From Candidatus Woesearchaeota archaeon (GTDB lineage Archaea > Nanobdellota > Nanobdellia > Woesearchaeales > JAHWIC01), in assembly GCA_019322485.1 (NCBI GenBank), contig JAHWIK010000034.1, positions 1-14,532 of the forward strand: a stretch of 14,532 bases of DNA, read 5' to 3'. A program made the position numbers and the translations under genes. Positions 5,485 to 12,351 of the stretch are shown piece by piece; the stretch's first letter is position 1, and each line of letters begins with the position of its first letter. The notes under the pieces were generated by a model. It ran no database searches and was not told where the DNA came from. It saw nothing but the letters and a program-made list of their open reading frames with translations.

Positions 5485-7260
5485 ATGGGAAAAATTGCAA
5501 AAATCGCAGGACCAGTCGTCGTTGCTAAAGAAATGAAAGGAAGCAAGATGTACGACGTGGTCAAGGTAGGAGAAGAAAAATTAATCGGAGAAATTATCCA
5601 GCTTAACGGAGATAAAGCAACAATCCAGGTTTATGAAGACACAACTGGTGTCAGGCCTGGTGAAACAGTTGAATCAACAGGAGCCCCCTTAAGCATAGAG
5701 CTAGGGCCTGGTTTGCTGAAGAGCATCTATGACGGAATTGCAAGGCCATTGCCAAGCATTGCAGATGTTTCTGGTGATTTCATAGCAAGAGGGATTGAAG
5801 TAAATTCTTTAGACAGGAAAAAGAAGTACAATTTCATCAGCAAGGTAAAGCCAGGAGATGAAGTTACTGGAGGGCAAATAATTGGAACTGTTAAGGAAAC
5901 AGATGTTATTGACCACCAGATATTATTGCCGCCAAATCTCTCCGGCAAGGTAACCAACATTAACGAAGGAGAGAAAACAATTGAGGAACCAGTTATAACC
6001 TTAGAGACAAAAGAAGGCAGCGTTGATGTCAAGATGTACCAAAAATGGCCTGTAAGAATCGCAAGGCCAAGCAAGGAAAAGCTTGACCCAACAATTCCCT
6101 TGATTACAGGACAAAGAGTTTTCGACACATTCTTCCCTATAGCAAAGGGAGGGACAGCAGCTATCCCAGGGCCATTCGGAGCTGGTAAAACTGTAAGCCA
6201 GCAGCAGCTTGCTAAATGGGTTGATGCTAATGTTATAGTATATATTGGATGCGGGGAAAGAGGAAATGAGATGACAGAGGTATTGGATGAATTCCCAAAA
6301 CTTGTTGACCCTAAGTCCGGAAAGCCTTTAATGGAAAGAACTGTATTGATTGCAAACACCTCAAACATGCCAGTAGCAGCAAGAGAAGCCTCTGTTTATA
6401 CAGGAGTCACAATAGCAGAATATTTTCGTGATATGGGTTATGATGTTGCTCTGATGGCAGACTCAACATCAAGATGGGCAGAAGCAATGAGAGAGATTTC
6501 TTCAAGGCTAGAGGAAATGCCTGGTGAAGAAGGTTATCCTGCTTATCTTGCCTCAAGGCTGGCTCAGTTTTATGAAAGAGCAGGCCGTGTAGTAACTTTA
6601 AATGAGCAGAATGGAAGTGTATCAATTATTGGGGCAGTAAGCCCGCCAGGCGGTGACTTCTCAGAACCAGTTACACAGAATACGTTAAGGATGGCAAAGG
6701 TGTTCTGGGCATTAGACGCTCCTTTAGCATATAGAAGGCACTTCCCGGCAATCAACTGGTTAACGTCTTATTCATTATATACTGGCAAGGTATCGCATTA
6801 TTTTGACAGCATTGCAGGTGATTATTCCTCCTTAAGAACAAAGGCAATGGGCTTACTGCAAAAAGAAGCAGAACTAAAAGAGATTGTTCAGTTAGTTGGC
6901 CCTGATGCTTTGCCTGAGGAAGACAAGCTTGTCCTTGATACAGCAAAGTCATTGAGAGAGGATTATCTGCAGCAGAATGCTTACCATGATGTTGATACAT
7001 TCTGTGATATCAAAAAACAGCATGCAATGCTAAAGACTATCCTTGATTTTCACGACACTGCTCTCGAAGCGATAGGAAAAGGGGTAAAGGTAAATGCTAT
7101 TACAGGGATTGAGACAAAAGAAAGAGTAGCAAGAATGAAGTATGTCAAAGACATTAAAAAAGAGATTGAAGAGATTACGAAAGAGGTTGCAAGTAAGATG
7201 AAAAAACTACAGAGTGAAGTTTCAGGAATCTCTGCGCAGGCCGCAGAGGGAGGGCAGTAA
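5485..7260 (+). CDS. atpA: A/V-type ATP synthase catalytic subunit A
   Basis: The 591-residue protein is a complete catalytic subunit A. It has an N-terminal beta-barrel (about 1-75), the A-type-specific bulge or non-homologous insert (about 110-200), the nucleotide-binding domain and a C-terminal helical bundle. The Walker A motif is GPFGAGKT (229-236, K235 the phosphate lysine). The catalytic-base region is GCGERGNEM with E258. LMADSTSRWAEAMREISSRL and MPGEEGYPAYL are further signature blocks. A alternates with B in the A3B3 head and makes or hydrolyses ATP. ATG 5485 follows GGTGAT (5476-5481). The P-loop has Ala at 233 where most archaeal A subunits have Ser. The gene ends one base before atpB. 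Confidence 0.98.
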   Translation: MGKIAKIAGPVVVAKEMKGSKMYDVVKVGEEKLIGEIIQLNGDKATIQVYEDTTGVRPGETVESTGAPLSIELGPGLLKSIYDGIARPLPSIADVSGDFIARGIEVNSLDRKKKYNFISKVKPGDEVTGGQIIGTVKETDVIDHQILLPPNLSGKVTNINEGEKTIEEPVITLETKEGSVDVKMYQKWPVRIARPSKEKLDPTIPLITGQRVFDTFFPIAKGGTAAIPGPFGAGKTVSQQQLAKWVDANVIVYIGCGERGNEMTEVLDEFPKLVDPKSGKPLMERTVLIANTSNMPVAAREASVYTGVTIAEYFRDMGYDVALMADSTSRWAEAMREISSRLEEMPGEEGYPAYLASRLAQFYERAGRVVTLNEQNGSVSIIGAVSPPGGDFSEPVTQNTLRMAKVFWALDAPLAYRRHFPAINWLTSYSLYTGKVSHYFDSIAGDYSSLRTKAMGLLQKEAELKEIVQLVGPDALPEEDKLVLDTAKSLREDYLQQNAYHDVDTFCDIKKQHAMLKTILDFHDTALEAIGKGVKVNAITGIETKERVARMKYVKDIKKEIEEITKEVASKMKKLQSEVSGISAQAAEGGQ

Positions 7261-7261
7261 A

Positions 7262-8656
7262 ATGCTGAAGGAATACACCTCAGTAAGCGAGGTTTCAGGC
7301 CCTCTTATGATTGTTGAGAATGTAAAGGATGTTGCATATGCTGAACTAGTTCAGGTAACAACACCAGATGGGGAGAAAAGGCTTGGCCAGGTTTTGGAAA
7401 CCCGCGAGGACAAGGCAATCGTACAATTATTTGAAGGAACATCCGGCATTGACACTAAAAAAACTAAAGTGCGCTTTATAGGAGAGACCATGAAGCTGGC
7501 TGTAAGTGAAGAAATGCTCGGCAGAGTTTTCAATGGTGTTGGAAAGCCTATAGACAGCCTGCCAGAGGTAATTCCAGATAAAAGGATTGACATCAATGGC
7601 AGTGCTATTAATCCTTACAGGAGAGCACATCCTGCAGAGTTTATCCAGACAGGAGTTTCTACTATTGATATGAACAACACATTAGTTAGAGGGCAAAAAC
7701 TGCCTATTTTCTCAGGTTCCGGGCTGCCTCATAACCAATTGGCTGCACAAATCGCAAGGCAGGCTGTTGTTAGAGGAGAAAAAGAGAAGTTTGCAGTTGT
7801 TTTTGCAGCAATGGGTATAACAAATGAAGAAGCATTATTCTTTAGGCATGAGTTTGAAAGAACAGGCAGCTTAGGAAATGTAATCATGTTCCTAAACCTG
7901 GCAGATGATCCTGCAATTGAAAGAATAATTACGCCAAGGATTGCTCTAACAGCAGCAGAATACCTTGCTTATGACAAGGATATGCAGGTCCTGGTTATTC
8001 TGACAGACATGACTAATTATTGCGAGGCTTTAAGGGAGATATCTGCTGCAAGAAGCGAAGTGCCAGGAAGAAGGGGTTACCCCGGATATATGTATACTGA
8101 CTTAGCAACAATCTATGAGAGGGCTGGAAGAATAAAAGAGCGCAAGGGAAGCCTAACACAGATGCCAATATTAACAATGCCTGACGATGATATTACACAC
8201 CCAATTGCAGACCTGACAGGCTACATCACAGAAGGGCAGTTTGTATTGAGCAGAGACATACACAGAAAAGGAATCTATCCTCCAGTTGATGTACTTCCTT
8301 CATTATCAAGGCTGATGAAGAATGGAATTGGAGAAGGAAAGACAAGAGTGGACCATGCAAATGTCTCTGACCAGCTGTATGCAGTTTATGCGCAGGGAAG
8401 AGAGCTTAGAGACTTAGTTGCAGTTATTGGAAAAGAATCATTATCTGAACTTGACAATAAATACCTGGAATTTGCAGATAAATTTGAGGATTTATTTGTA
8501 AAGCAGGGTTATGAAGACAACAGAGCAATTGAAGAAACACTTGCACTGGCATGGAAATTATTATCAGATTTGCCAAAAGTAGAATTAAAGAGAATAAAGA
8601 AAGAGTTTATTGATAAGCATTATAGTGGGAAAAAAGAATCATCAGAAAATAAATAA
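7262..8656 (+). CDS. atpB: A/V-type ATP synthase regulatory subunit B
   Basis: This is a 464-residue subunit B, the non-catalytic partner of A in the A3B3 head, contributing the arginine side of the interface site. Signature blocks are FSGSGLPHNQLAAQIARQA in place of a working P-loop, DMTNYCEALREISAARSEVPGRR split over about residues 255-280, and YPGYMYTDLATIYERAGR. ATG 7262 is chosen over an upstream in-frame GTG at 7214 because 7214 lies deep in atpA, the extra 16 residues match nothing in the family, and GGAGGG (about 7249-7254) sits correctly before 7262. It starts one base after the atpA stop. A 220-bp spacer with copy 2 of the junction element follows. Confidence 0.98.
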   Translation: MLKEYTSVSEVSGPLMIVENVKDVAYAELVQVTTPDGEKRLGQVLETREDKAIVQLFEGTSGIDTKKTKVRFIGETMKLAVSEEMLGRVFNGVGKPIDSLPEVIPDKRIDINGSAINPYRRAHPAEFIQTGVSTIDMNNTLVRGQKLPIFSGSGLPHNQLAAQIARQAVVRGEKEKFAVVFAAMGITNEEALFFRHEFERTGSLGNVIMFLNLADDPAIERIITPRIALTAAEYLAYDKDMQVLVILTDMTNYCEALREISAARSEVPGRRGYPGYMYTDLATIYERAGRIKERKGSLTQMPILTMPDDDITHPIADLTGYITEGQFVLSRDIHRKGIYPPVDVLPSLSRLMKNGIGEGKTRVDHANVSDQLYAVYAQGRELRDLVAVIGKESLSELDNKYLEFADKFEDLFVKQGYEDNRAIEETLALAWKLLSDLPKVELKRIKKEFIDKHYSGKKESSENK

Positions 8657-8658
8657 AC

Positions 8659-8675
8659 AGGAATCAGAGATTCCT
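8659..8675 (+). repeat. Small hairpin just after the atpB stop
   Basis: AGGAATC (8659-8665) pairs with GATTCCT (8669-8675) around an AGA loop, three bases after the atpB stop codon. It may stabilise the 3' end of the atpA-atpB message or form part of the larger structured spacer. There is no U-tract directly after it. Confidence 0.45.
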
Positions 8676-8700
8676 TAGTTGCGCTCGTTTCACTCGGCAA

Positions 8701-8814
8701 CAATCTGATTTTTGCTTGATTCCATTCCAGAAAGCAAAAATCATCATCTGTCATGAACCAAAGGAAGCAGATGAAAATTCCTTTATTGTGGTTGTGAAGG
8801 GAATTTTCAGATTG
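8701..8814 (+). repeat. Four-way-junction element, copy 2 (between atpB and atpD)
   Basis: This copy has the same architecture as copy 1. The closing stem is CAATCT 8701-8706 with AGATTG 8809-8814. Hairpin 1 is an 11-bp stem, 8707-8717 with 8732-8742, including GATTTTTGC/GCAAAAATC. Hairpin 2 is ATCTG 8746-8750 with CAGAT 8768-8772. Hairpin 3 is 8773-8784 with 8797-8808 (12 bp with one G-T), including GAAAATTCC/GGAATTTTC. Hairpin 1 and 3 stems match copy 1 while the loops differ. In hairpin 2 a C-G pair of copy 1 is a T-A pair here, and the C/A mismatch of copy 1 at the junction is a T-A pair. A 3-nt ATC linker is the only insertion at the junction. Confidence 0.75.
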
Positions 8815-8841
8815 AAAAGTTATTGTTTTTTTGTTTAATGA

Positions 8842-8848
8842 TTTAAAC
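8842..8848 (+). promoter_or_regulatory. Possible TATA box for atpD
   Basis: TTTAAAC ends 28 nt before the atpD start codon. atpD has no convincing ribosome site, which fits a very short leader or leaderless transcript starting near 8870. The surrounding AT-richness lowers certainty. Confidence 0.4.
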
Positions 8849-8876
8849 CTAATGATAAAATAAACTTGCAAAGAAA

Positions 8877-9488
8877 ATGGCAACAATAAAACCAACACGA
8901 ATGGAATTATTATTGTTAAGGAAGAAGCTAAAGTTAGCTGGAAAAGGCCATGACTTATTGAAGCGAAAGCAGGATGTCCTTGTGTTGGAATTCTTCAATG
9001 TCCTAAAGGAGATAAAAGGGCTTAGGGCAAGGATTGCCGGGAATATGATAAAAGCTCAGAACTCTTTATATAATGCACAGGCAATTGAAGGAGAGCTGAA
9101 TATAGAGAGGACAGCTCTTGGCTTGTCCTCAGGAGCTTCTATTGAGCTTGCTTCAAAATCAATAATGGGCGTTGAGATTCCTGTAATAAAGAACATTGAA
9201 GTGCAGCACGAGTGGCACGGCTATTTTGGCCAGACAATTGAATTAGATAATGCTGTAAAACAATACAGGGATATTTTCCCTGAGCTGATAAGATTGATGG
9301 AAAAGCAATTAGTGCTTAAACACTTAGCAGAAGAAACCAAGAAAACAAAGAGAAGGGTAAACTCCCTGGAATACTTAACCATACCAAGGTTAGAAAAAAC
9401 AAAGAAAATCATTTCATTCAAACTAGAAGAGCTTGAAAGAGAAAATTTCAGCAGATTAAAGAAGATAAAAAAGACATCTGCAAAATGA
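8877..9488 (+). CDS. atpD: A/V-type ATP synthase subunit D (central rotor axle)
   Basis: The 203-residue protein is a typical subunit D. It has an N-terminal helix beginning IKPTRMELLLLRKKLKLAGKG with the conserved GHDLLKRKQDVL, a short central hairpin region (about 80-120), and a long C-terminal helix (about 130-200) ending in a Lys-rich tail. The two long helices form the left-handed coiled coil turning inside A3B3, gripped below by F and C. Start ATG 8877 fits the family N-terminus. No clear SD precedes it, unlike the genes upstream, and a TATA-like TTTAAAC stands 28 nt away, so it may have its own leaderless transcript. Its TGA stop overlaps the start of a small membrane-protein gene. Confidence 0.96.
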   Translation: MATIKPTRMELLLLRKKLKLAGKGHDLLKRKQDVLVLEFFNVLKEIKGLRARIAGNMIKAQNSLYNAQAIEGELNIERTALGLSSGASIELASKSIMGVEIPVIKNIEVQHEWHGYFGQTIELDNAVKQYRDIFPELIRLMEKQLVLKHLAEETKKTKRRVNSLEYLTIPRLEKTKKIISFKLEELERENFSRLKKIKKTSAK

Positions 9489-9625
9489 GGCCAAGGCAAA
9501 AAAAAGAAGCAGAAAAGAGGGCTAAACAATTCCTCCTGCTAACAACTGCACGGATTGTTGCTGAAATCACCATCATTATTGGGTTTTTCATTGTTATATA
9601 TTTCATAATCAAAAGATATATATAA
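9485..9625 (+). CDS. 46-residue single-pass membrane micro-protein coupled to atpD
   Basis: ATG 9485 overlaps the atpD stop as ATGA and reads 46 codons to TAA 9623-9625. The first 15 residues are strongly basic (MRPRQKKEAEKRAK), followed by a hydrophobic helix at about residues 24-42 with a lone E27, ending in KRYI. The positive N-terminus would stay in the cytoplasm. The ATGA overlap and the clean basic-then-hydrophobic design argue for a real gene. I do not recognise a family. Its position after atpD is that of ahaG in the Methanosarcina ATPase operon, so an accessory or assembly factor for the ATP synthase is possible, but sequence similarity to AhaG was not established. Homologues after atpD in related genomes would confirm it. 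Confidence 0.65.
   Translation: MRPRQKKEAEKRAKQFLLLTTARIVAEITIIIGFFIVIYFIIKRYI
9616..9625 (+). promoter_or_regulatory. Possible TATA box for the CBS-domain gene
   Basis: ATATATATAA stands 23 nt before ATG 9649 and overlaps the end of the micro-gene. The gene also has an SD site (GAGGTA 9635-9640), which a transcript starting about 25 nt after this box would miss. Either the box is fortuitous or the gene is made from both a read-through and a leaderless message. Confidence 0.35.
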
Positions 9626-9648
9626 GACAAAAATGAGGTAGTAGCAAA

Positions 9649-10068
9649 ATGAAAATCAAGGAAATAATGACTCCAGTATCGATGCTTCCTGTAGAGTATA
9701 CAGTCGCTGATGCTGCTAAGACAATGGATAAGAAAAATGTAGGTTCTATGCCAATAGAAGAGGGTGGCAAGGTAATTGGGCTAATAAGCGAGAGGGATAT
9801 ACTAAAAAGGGTTGTTGCGCAAGGCAAAGACCCTAAGGACACCCCAATCAGAGAGGTAATGAGCAGTCCGCTGATCACAATCAGTCCTGATAAAAGTATT
9901 GAAGAAGCAAATGAGCTTATGATTGAGAAAAAGATAAGAAGGCTGCCTGTAGAAGAGAATGGAAAGCTGATTGGGATGGTTACTATAAGGGATATATCTA
10001 ACAACCTGAGATACTCATTAGGGAAGCGATTAGTAGAAGGGAACAATTACTCCAGGCCTGGTTACTAA
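9649..10068 (+). CDS. Tandem CBS-domain protein
   Basis: The 139-residue protein consists of two CBS motifs and little else. CBS1 spans about 1-60 (MKIKEIMTPV ... GKVIGLISERDILKRVV). CBS2 spans about 65-122 (IREVMSSPLITISP ... GKLIGMVTIRDISNNLR). Such stand-alone Bateman modules bind adenine nucleotides or related ligands and report energy state to a partner protein. GAGGTA (9635-9640) precedes ATG 9649 by 8 nt. The helix-turn-helix gene begins two bases after its stop, so the pair is likely one transcription and translation unit, possibly read through from the ATP synthase genes. A functional link, such as nucleotide sensing feeding the regulator, is inference. The ligand cannot be told from the sequence. 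Confidence 0.9.
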   Translation: MKIKEIMTPVSMLPVEYTVADAAKTMDKKNVGSMPIEEGGKVIGLISERDILKRVVAQGKDPKDTPIREVMSSPLITISPDKSIEEANELMIEKKIRRLPVEENGKLIGMVTIRDISNNLRYSLGKRLVEGNNYSRPGY

Positions 10069-10070
10069 AA

Positions 10071-10388
10071 ATGCAACTTCCATGTGACGCATGTATATGG
10101 GGCATAATCCCCATGATTAAGCGCGAGCTAGTTCTAAGGCTGGTTAAGGAACATGGGATGAAACAGGTTGATGCCTCTGCAAAACTAGGGATGACAAAAG
10201 GCTCTGTTACACAGTATCTCCAGGGCAAGAGGGCCTCTAATTCTAATAGATTAAACAAAGTGAAAGACATCAAATCAGCCATTGACAGTTTAGCCAAGGA
10301 TATTGCTAAAAAAAGTGTTGATGAGAAAGAAATTGTTAAAAGATTCTGCATAATATGCAGGATAGCGCAAAAGAAAATAAAGCCATAA
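10071..10388 (+). CDS. HTH transcriptional regulator with terminal Cys pairs
   Basis: The protein has 105 residues. An XRE-like helix-turn-helix lies at about 31-54 (KQVDASAKLGMTKGSVTQYL, then QGKR), followed by a helical segment. Cysteine pairs flank it at both ends: C5/C8 in LPCDAC and C93/C96 in FCIICR. This matches an archaeal family of predicted regulators (the COG2522 type, which start x-LPCE and end with a Cys cluster). The four cysteines could hold a metal ion or cluster. ATG 10071 is chosen because it keeps the conserved LPC start; it lies two bases after the CBS gene with no strong SD, implying coupling. M15 is a poorer alternative that would lose C5/C8. Its target genes are unknown. 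The convergent zinc-ribbon gene ends 9 bp downstream. Confidence 0.8.
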   Translation: MQLPCDACIWGIIPMIKRELVLRLVKEHGMKQVDASAKLGMTKGSVTQYLQGKRASNSNRLNKVKDIKSAIDSLAKDIAKKSVDEKEIVKRFCIICRIAQKKIKP

Positions 10389-10397
10389 TATTAGAAA

Positions 10398-10586
10398 TTA
10401 TTCGACAAGTTTCCTGCCTAATCCTTTAGGATGTTTGCTTTTCTTGAACTTAGAAATCTCAGATTTAGGGGCATTGCCTTCCCTATAGCCGCACCTAACA
10501 CAAACAAATTCTACCTGCCCCACCTCAACATGATTTATCTCATTGCACATAGGGCACAATTTAGTTGCTTTTTCTGCTATCTGCAT
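10398..10586 (-). CDS. Small zinc-ribbon protein
   Basis: This 62-residue protein has a four-cysteine zinc ribbon: C11-P-M-C14 and C29-V-R-C32-G-Y, 14 residues apart, followed by a basic tail (KFKKSKHPKGLGRK). The pattern is like ribosomal-type or transcription-factor-type ribbons. Nucleic-acid binding is plausible but no specific family is recognised. The start codon is ATG on the minus strand at 10584-10586, with no SD. A TATA-like box (10610-10617) ends 23 nt upstream, as expected for a leaderless archaeal gene. An overlapping plus-strand frame of similar length (10431-10616) has no such motif and is rejected. Confidence 0.75.
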   Translation of the reverse strand: MQIAEKATKLCPMCNEINHVEVGQVEFVCVRCGYREGNAPKSEISKFKKSKHPKGLGRKLVE

Positions 10587-10609
10587 AAGGAGATTTATGA
10601 AGTAAGTAG

Positions 10610-10617
10610 TATATAAA
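10610..10617 (-). promoter_or_regulatory. TATA box for the zinc-ribbon gene
   Basis: Read on the minus strand this is TTTATATA, 23 nt before the start codon. That distance places the transcription start at or next to the ATG. It shares a 99-bp divergent promoter region with the gene at 10686. Confidence 0.5.
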
Positions 10618-10656
10618 TATTATGTTATATCTTAACAGAGAATACAACGTAAAATA

Positions 10657-10663
10657 TTTATAT
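10657..10663 (+). promoter_or_regulatory. TATA box for the gene at 10686
   Basis: TTTATAT ends 22 nt before ATG 10686, and no SD is present between them. This is the geometry of a leaderless archaeal promoter. Confidence 0.5.
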
Positions 10664-10685
10664 CAGCTATTGGAATAACTGTAGA

Positions 10686-11288
10686 ATGCTCAAACCAAAA
10701 TTCACAAAAAACGAGCTTAGGGTAATCAAGAAATACAATAGTCCTAAGAAGGTGCAGGGATTCCTGGATAGGATTCCCTATAACTTCAGAGACACGTTCT
10801 GGTCTTTCCGCAAGGTTGTAAAAAACAAAACAGCAAACTGCTTTGAAGGTGCGCTGGCAGCTGCTTCAATCCTCTTAGAGCATGGATACCCTCCCTTGAT
10901 AGTCTGTATGGAAGCAAGGGATGATATAGACCACAACATATTCGTGTATAAGAAAAAAGGCAAATGGGGCTCGATTGCAATATCAAGGGATAAAGAACTT
11001 AGAGGAAGAAAACCAATCTATAGAAATATCAGGGCTCTTATTATGTCATACTACCCTTACTACTACAACAGCTATACCGATGACAGGAATGATATCACAC
11101 TAAGGGGTTTTAGTGACCCTATTGACCTAAGGAGGTTTAAGAAAGACTGGACAACATCAGGAAGAAACCTCAAATTCATCGAAGAGTATCTTTTCAAGAT
11201 TCCCTACAAGAAGTTGTTTCCTAAGAGAAAGGAATTATATATAGGAACAAAGAAAGCAAAAAAGAATTATTATTACAGCCCAGAATAA
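10686..11288 (+). CDS. Hypothetical protein, possible transglutaminase-like fold
   Basis: This 200-residue soluble protein has no signal peptide or membrane helix. I do not recognise it with confidence. Three spaced motifs resemble the Cys-His-Asp arrangement of transglutaminase-like cysteine enzymes: NCFEGALAAASILLEHG with C52 at the head of a helix, DDIDHNIFVY with H83 at the start of a strand, and GSIAISRD ending in D102 about 18 residues later. The C-terminal third is rich in Tyr, Lys and Arg (YYPYYYNSY; KKNYYY). ATG 10686 is supported by the leaderless TATA spacing. The gene stands alone and its stop codon abuts the stop of the convergent epimerase gene with no gap, so neighbours give no hint of substrate. 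A non-enzymatic role cannot be excluded. Confidence 0.75.
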   Translation: MLKPKFTKNELRVIKKYNSPKKVQGFLDRIPYNFRDTFWSFRKVVKNKTANCFEGALAAASILLEHGYPPLIVCMEARDDIDHNIFVYKKKGKWGSIAISRDKELRGRKPIYRNIRALIMSYYPYYYNSYTDDRNDITLRGFSDPIDLRRFKKDWTTSGRNLKFIEEYLFKIPYKKLFPKRKELYIGTKKAKKNYYYSPE

Positions 11289-12314
11289 CTAATCAGCAAC
11301 GTGTTCTAGTGCGTGTTTGCCTAAGTAGGCAACTGTTCCTTCCAAGGCCTGGCCTGTAGTCTGAGTTGGAAACCATCCAAGATGCTGCTGAGCTCTAGAT
11401 ATATCTGCAACAGAGTGTCTTATTTCTCCTGGCTTAGCATCCCTGTAAACAACACCAGCATCATTATGGCATATTTCATTAACAACTCTTGCAAGTTGAT
11501 TTATGCTAACAGAACATCCAGCCCCTATATTATAAACTCTTGGTTCTGAAGCTTCCCTAAAAGGACCTTTGACCTTAGTTATTTTCTGAGAAGTATGATC
11601 ATAACCAGCTGCAGCAAGATAAGCATTGACCATATCGCCAACATAAATAAAGTCTCTTGTCTGACCTCCATCTCCATTAATTGGTAAAGGTTCTCCTGCC
11701 ACTGCTTTATCAATAAATATAGAGATTACACCAGAGTATGGGCTTTTTGGGTCTTGCCTTGGGCCAAATATATTAAATGGTCTTACTGAAACAACTCTGG
11801 TTTTAGTTGGTCTAGCCAGCAATAATTGTTCTGCCTCAAACTTTGTTCTGCCATAAGGGCTTAATTGTACGCCTTCCCTTGCATGTTCTTCTTTTATCGG
11901 AAGTATCTCTGCATTGCCATATTCGGCTGCAGAACCCGCATTAACAATTCTGCACAAACCACGGGCCAGAGCTGTTAAGACTGTATTTTTTGTTCCTCCA
12001 ATATTAACATCGCTTGTTTCTTGGTCATGGGTCATTGAATATTGCACATCAACAATTGCAGCAAGATGGAAGCATGATTCTATGTCTCTTTCATCAAAAG
12101 CCCTACCTAAGGCCCTAGGGTCTCTTACATCAGTTTCGTGGAAAGTAAAAGGAACTCCTTTATCCTGCGCTAATGCTCTTAGAAGATCAACATTATCTAC
12201 AGAAGCATTAGAAAAATTATCAACTACAACAACACCATAGCCGCCCCTAATCATTCTCTCAGCTAAGTGGCTTCCGACGAAGCCTGCTCCACCAGTTATT
12301 AGTGCTTTCTTCAT
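11289..12314 (-). CDS. NAD-dependent sugar-nucleotide epimerase/dehydratase
   Basis: This is a full-length (341 aa) extended short-chain dehydrogenase of the UDP-glucose 4-epimerase group. The NAD-binding TGGAGFVGSH is at 7-16 with D32 at the end of strand 2, which favours NAD over NADP. The active-site serine region is NAGSAAEYG (S128), and the catalytic pair is Y154-x3-K158 in SPYGRTKFEAE. RPFNIFGPRQDP (about 178-189) and GDGGQTRDFIYVGDMV (214-229) are typical nucleotide-sugar binding blocks. It likely acts on a UDP-activated sugar for surface glycan synthesis; the exact substrate is not determinable. Its protein composition is unlike its neighbours: about 14 Lys against more than 20 Arg. 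The start ATG has a purine-rich AGGGGAAA on the minus strand just upstream. Confidence 0.93.
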   Translation of the reverse strand: MKKALITGGAGFVGSHLAERMIRGGYGVVVVDNFSNASVDNVDLLRALAQDKGVPFTFHETDVRDPRALGRAFDERDIESCFHLAAIVDVQYSMTHDQETSDVNIGGTKNTVLTALARGLCRIVNAGSAAEYGNAEILPIKEEHAREGVQLSPYGRTKFEAEQLLLARPTKTRVVSVRPFNIFGPRQDPKSPYSGVISIFIDKAVAGEPLPINGDGGQTRDFIYVGDMVNAYLAAAGYDHTSQKITKVKGPFREASEPRVYNIGAGCSVSINQLARVVNEICHNDAGVVYRDAKPGEIRHSVADISRAQQHLGWFPTQTTGQALEGTVAYLGKHALEHVAD

Positions 12315-12351
12315 ATTAAATATTTCCCCTGAATAATAGACACAGAACTAG

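Noticed and set aside
5727..6368. 213-codon open frame on the minus strand inside atpA
   Set aside because: It is antisense to the conserved P-loop region of atpA, shows no recognisable motif, and has no promoter or SD; it is a shadow of atpA codon bias.
7214..7261. Upstream GTG start for atpB adding 16 residues
   Set aside because: It lies inside atpA, the added residues do not resemble the family N-terminus, and ATG 7262 has a good ribosome site and normal length.
10431..10616. 61-codon plus-strand frame opposite the zinc-ribbon gene
   Set aside because: The minus strand has a proper four-cysteine ribbon and a well-placed TATA box; the plus frame has no motif and ends in promoter sequence.
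11914..12240. 108-codon plus-strand frame inside the epimerase gene
   Set aside because: It is antisense to the conserved NAD-binding and active-site codons of the epimerase and has no motif of its own.
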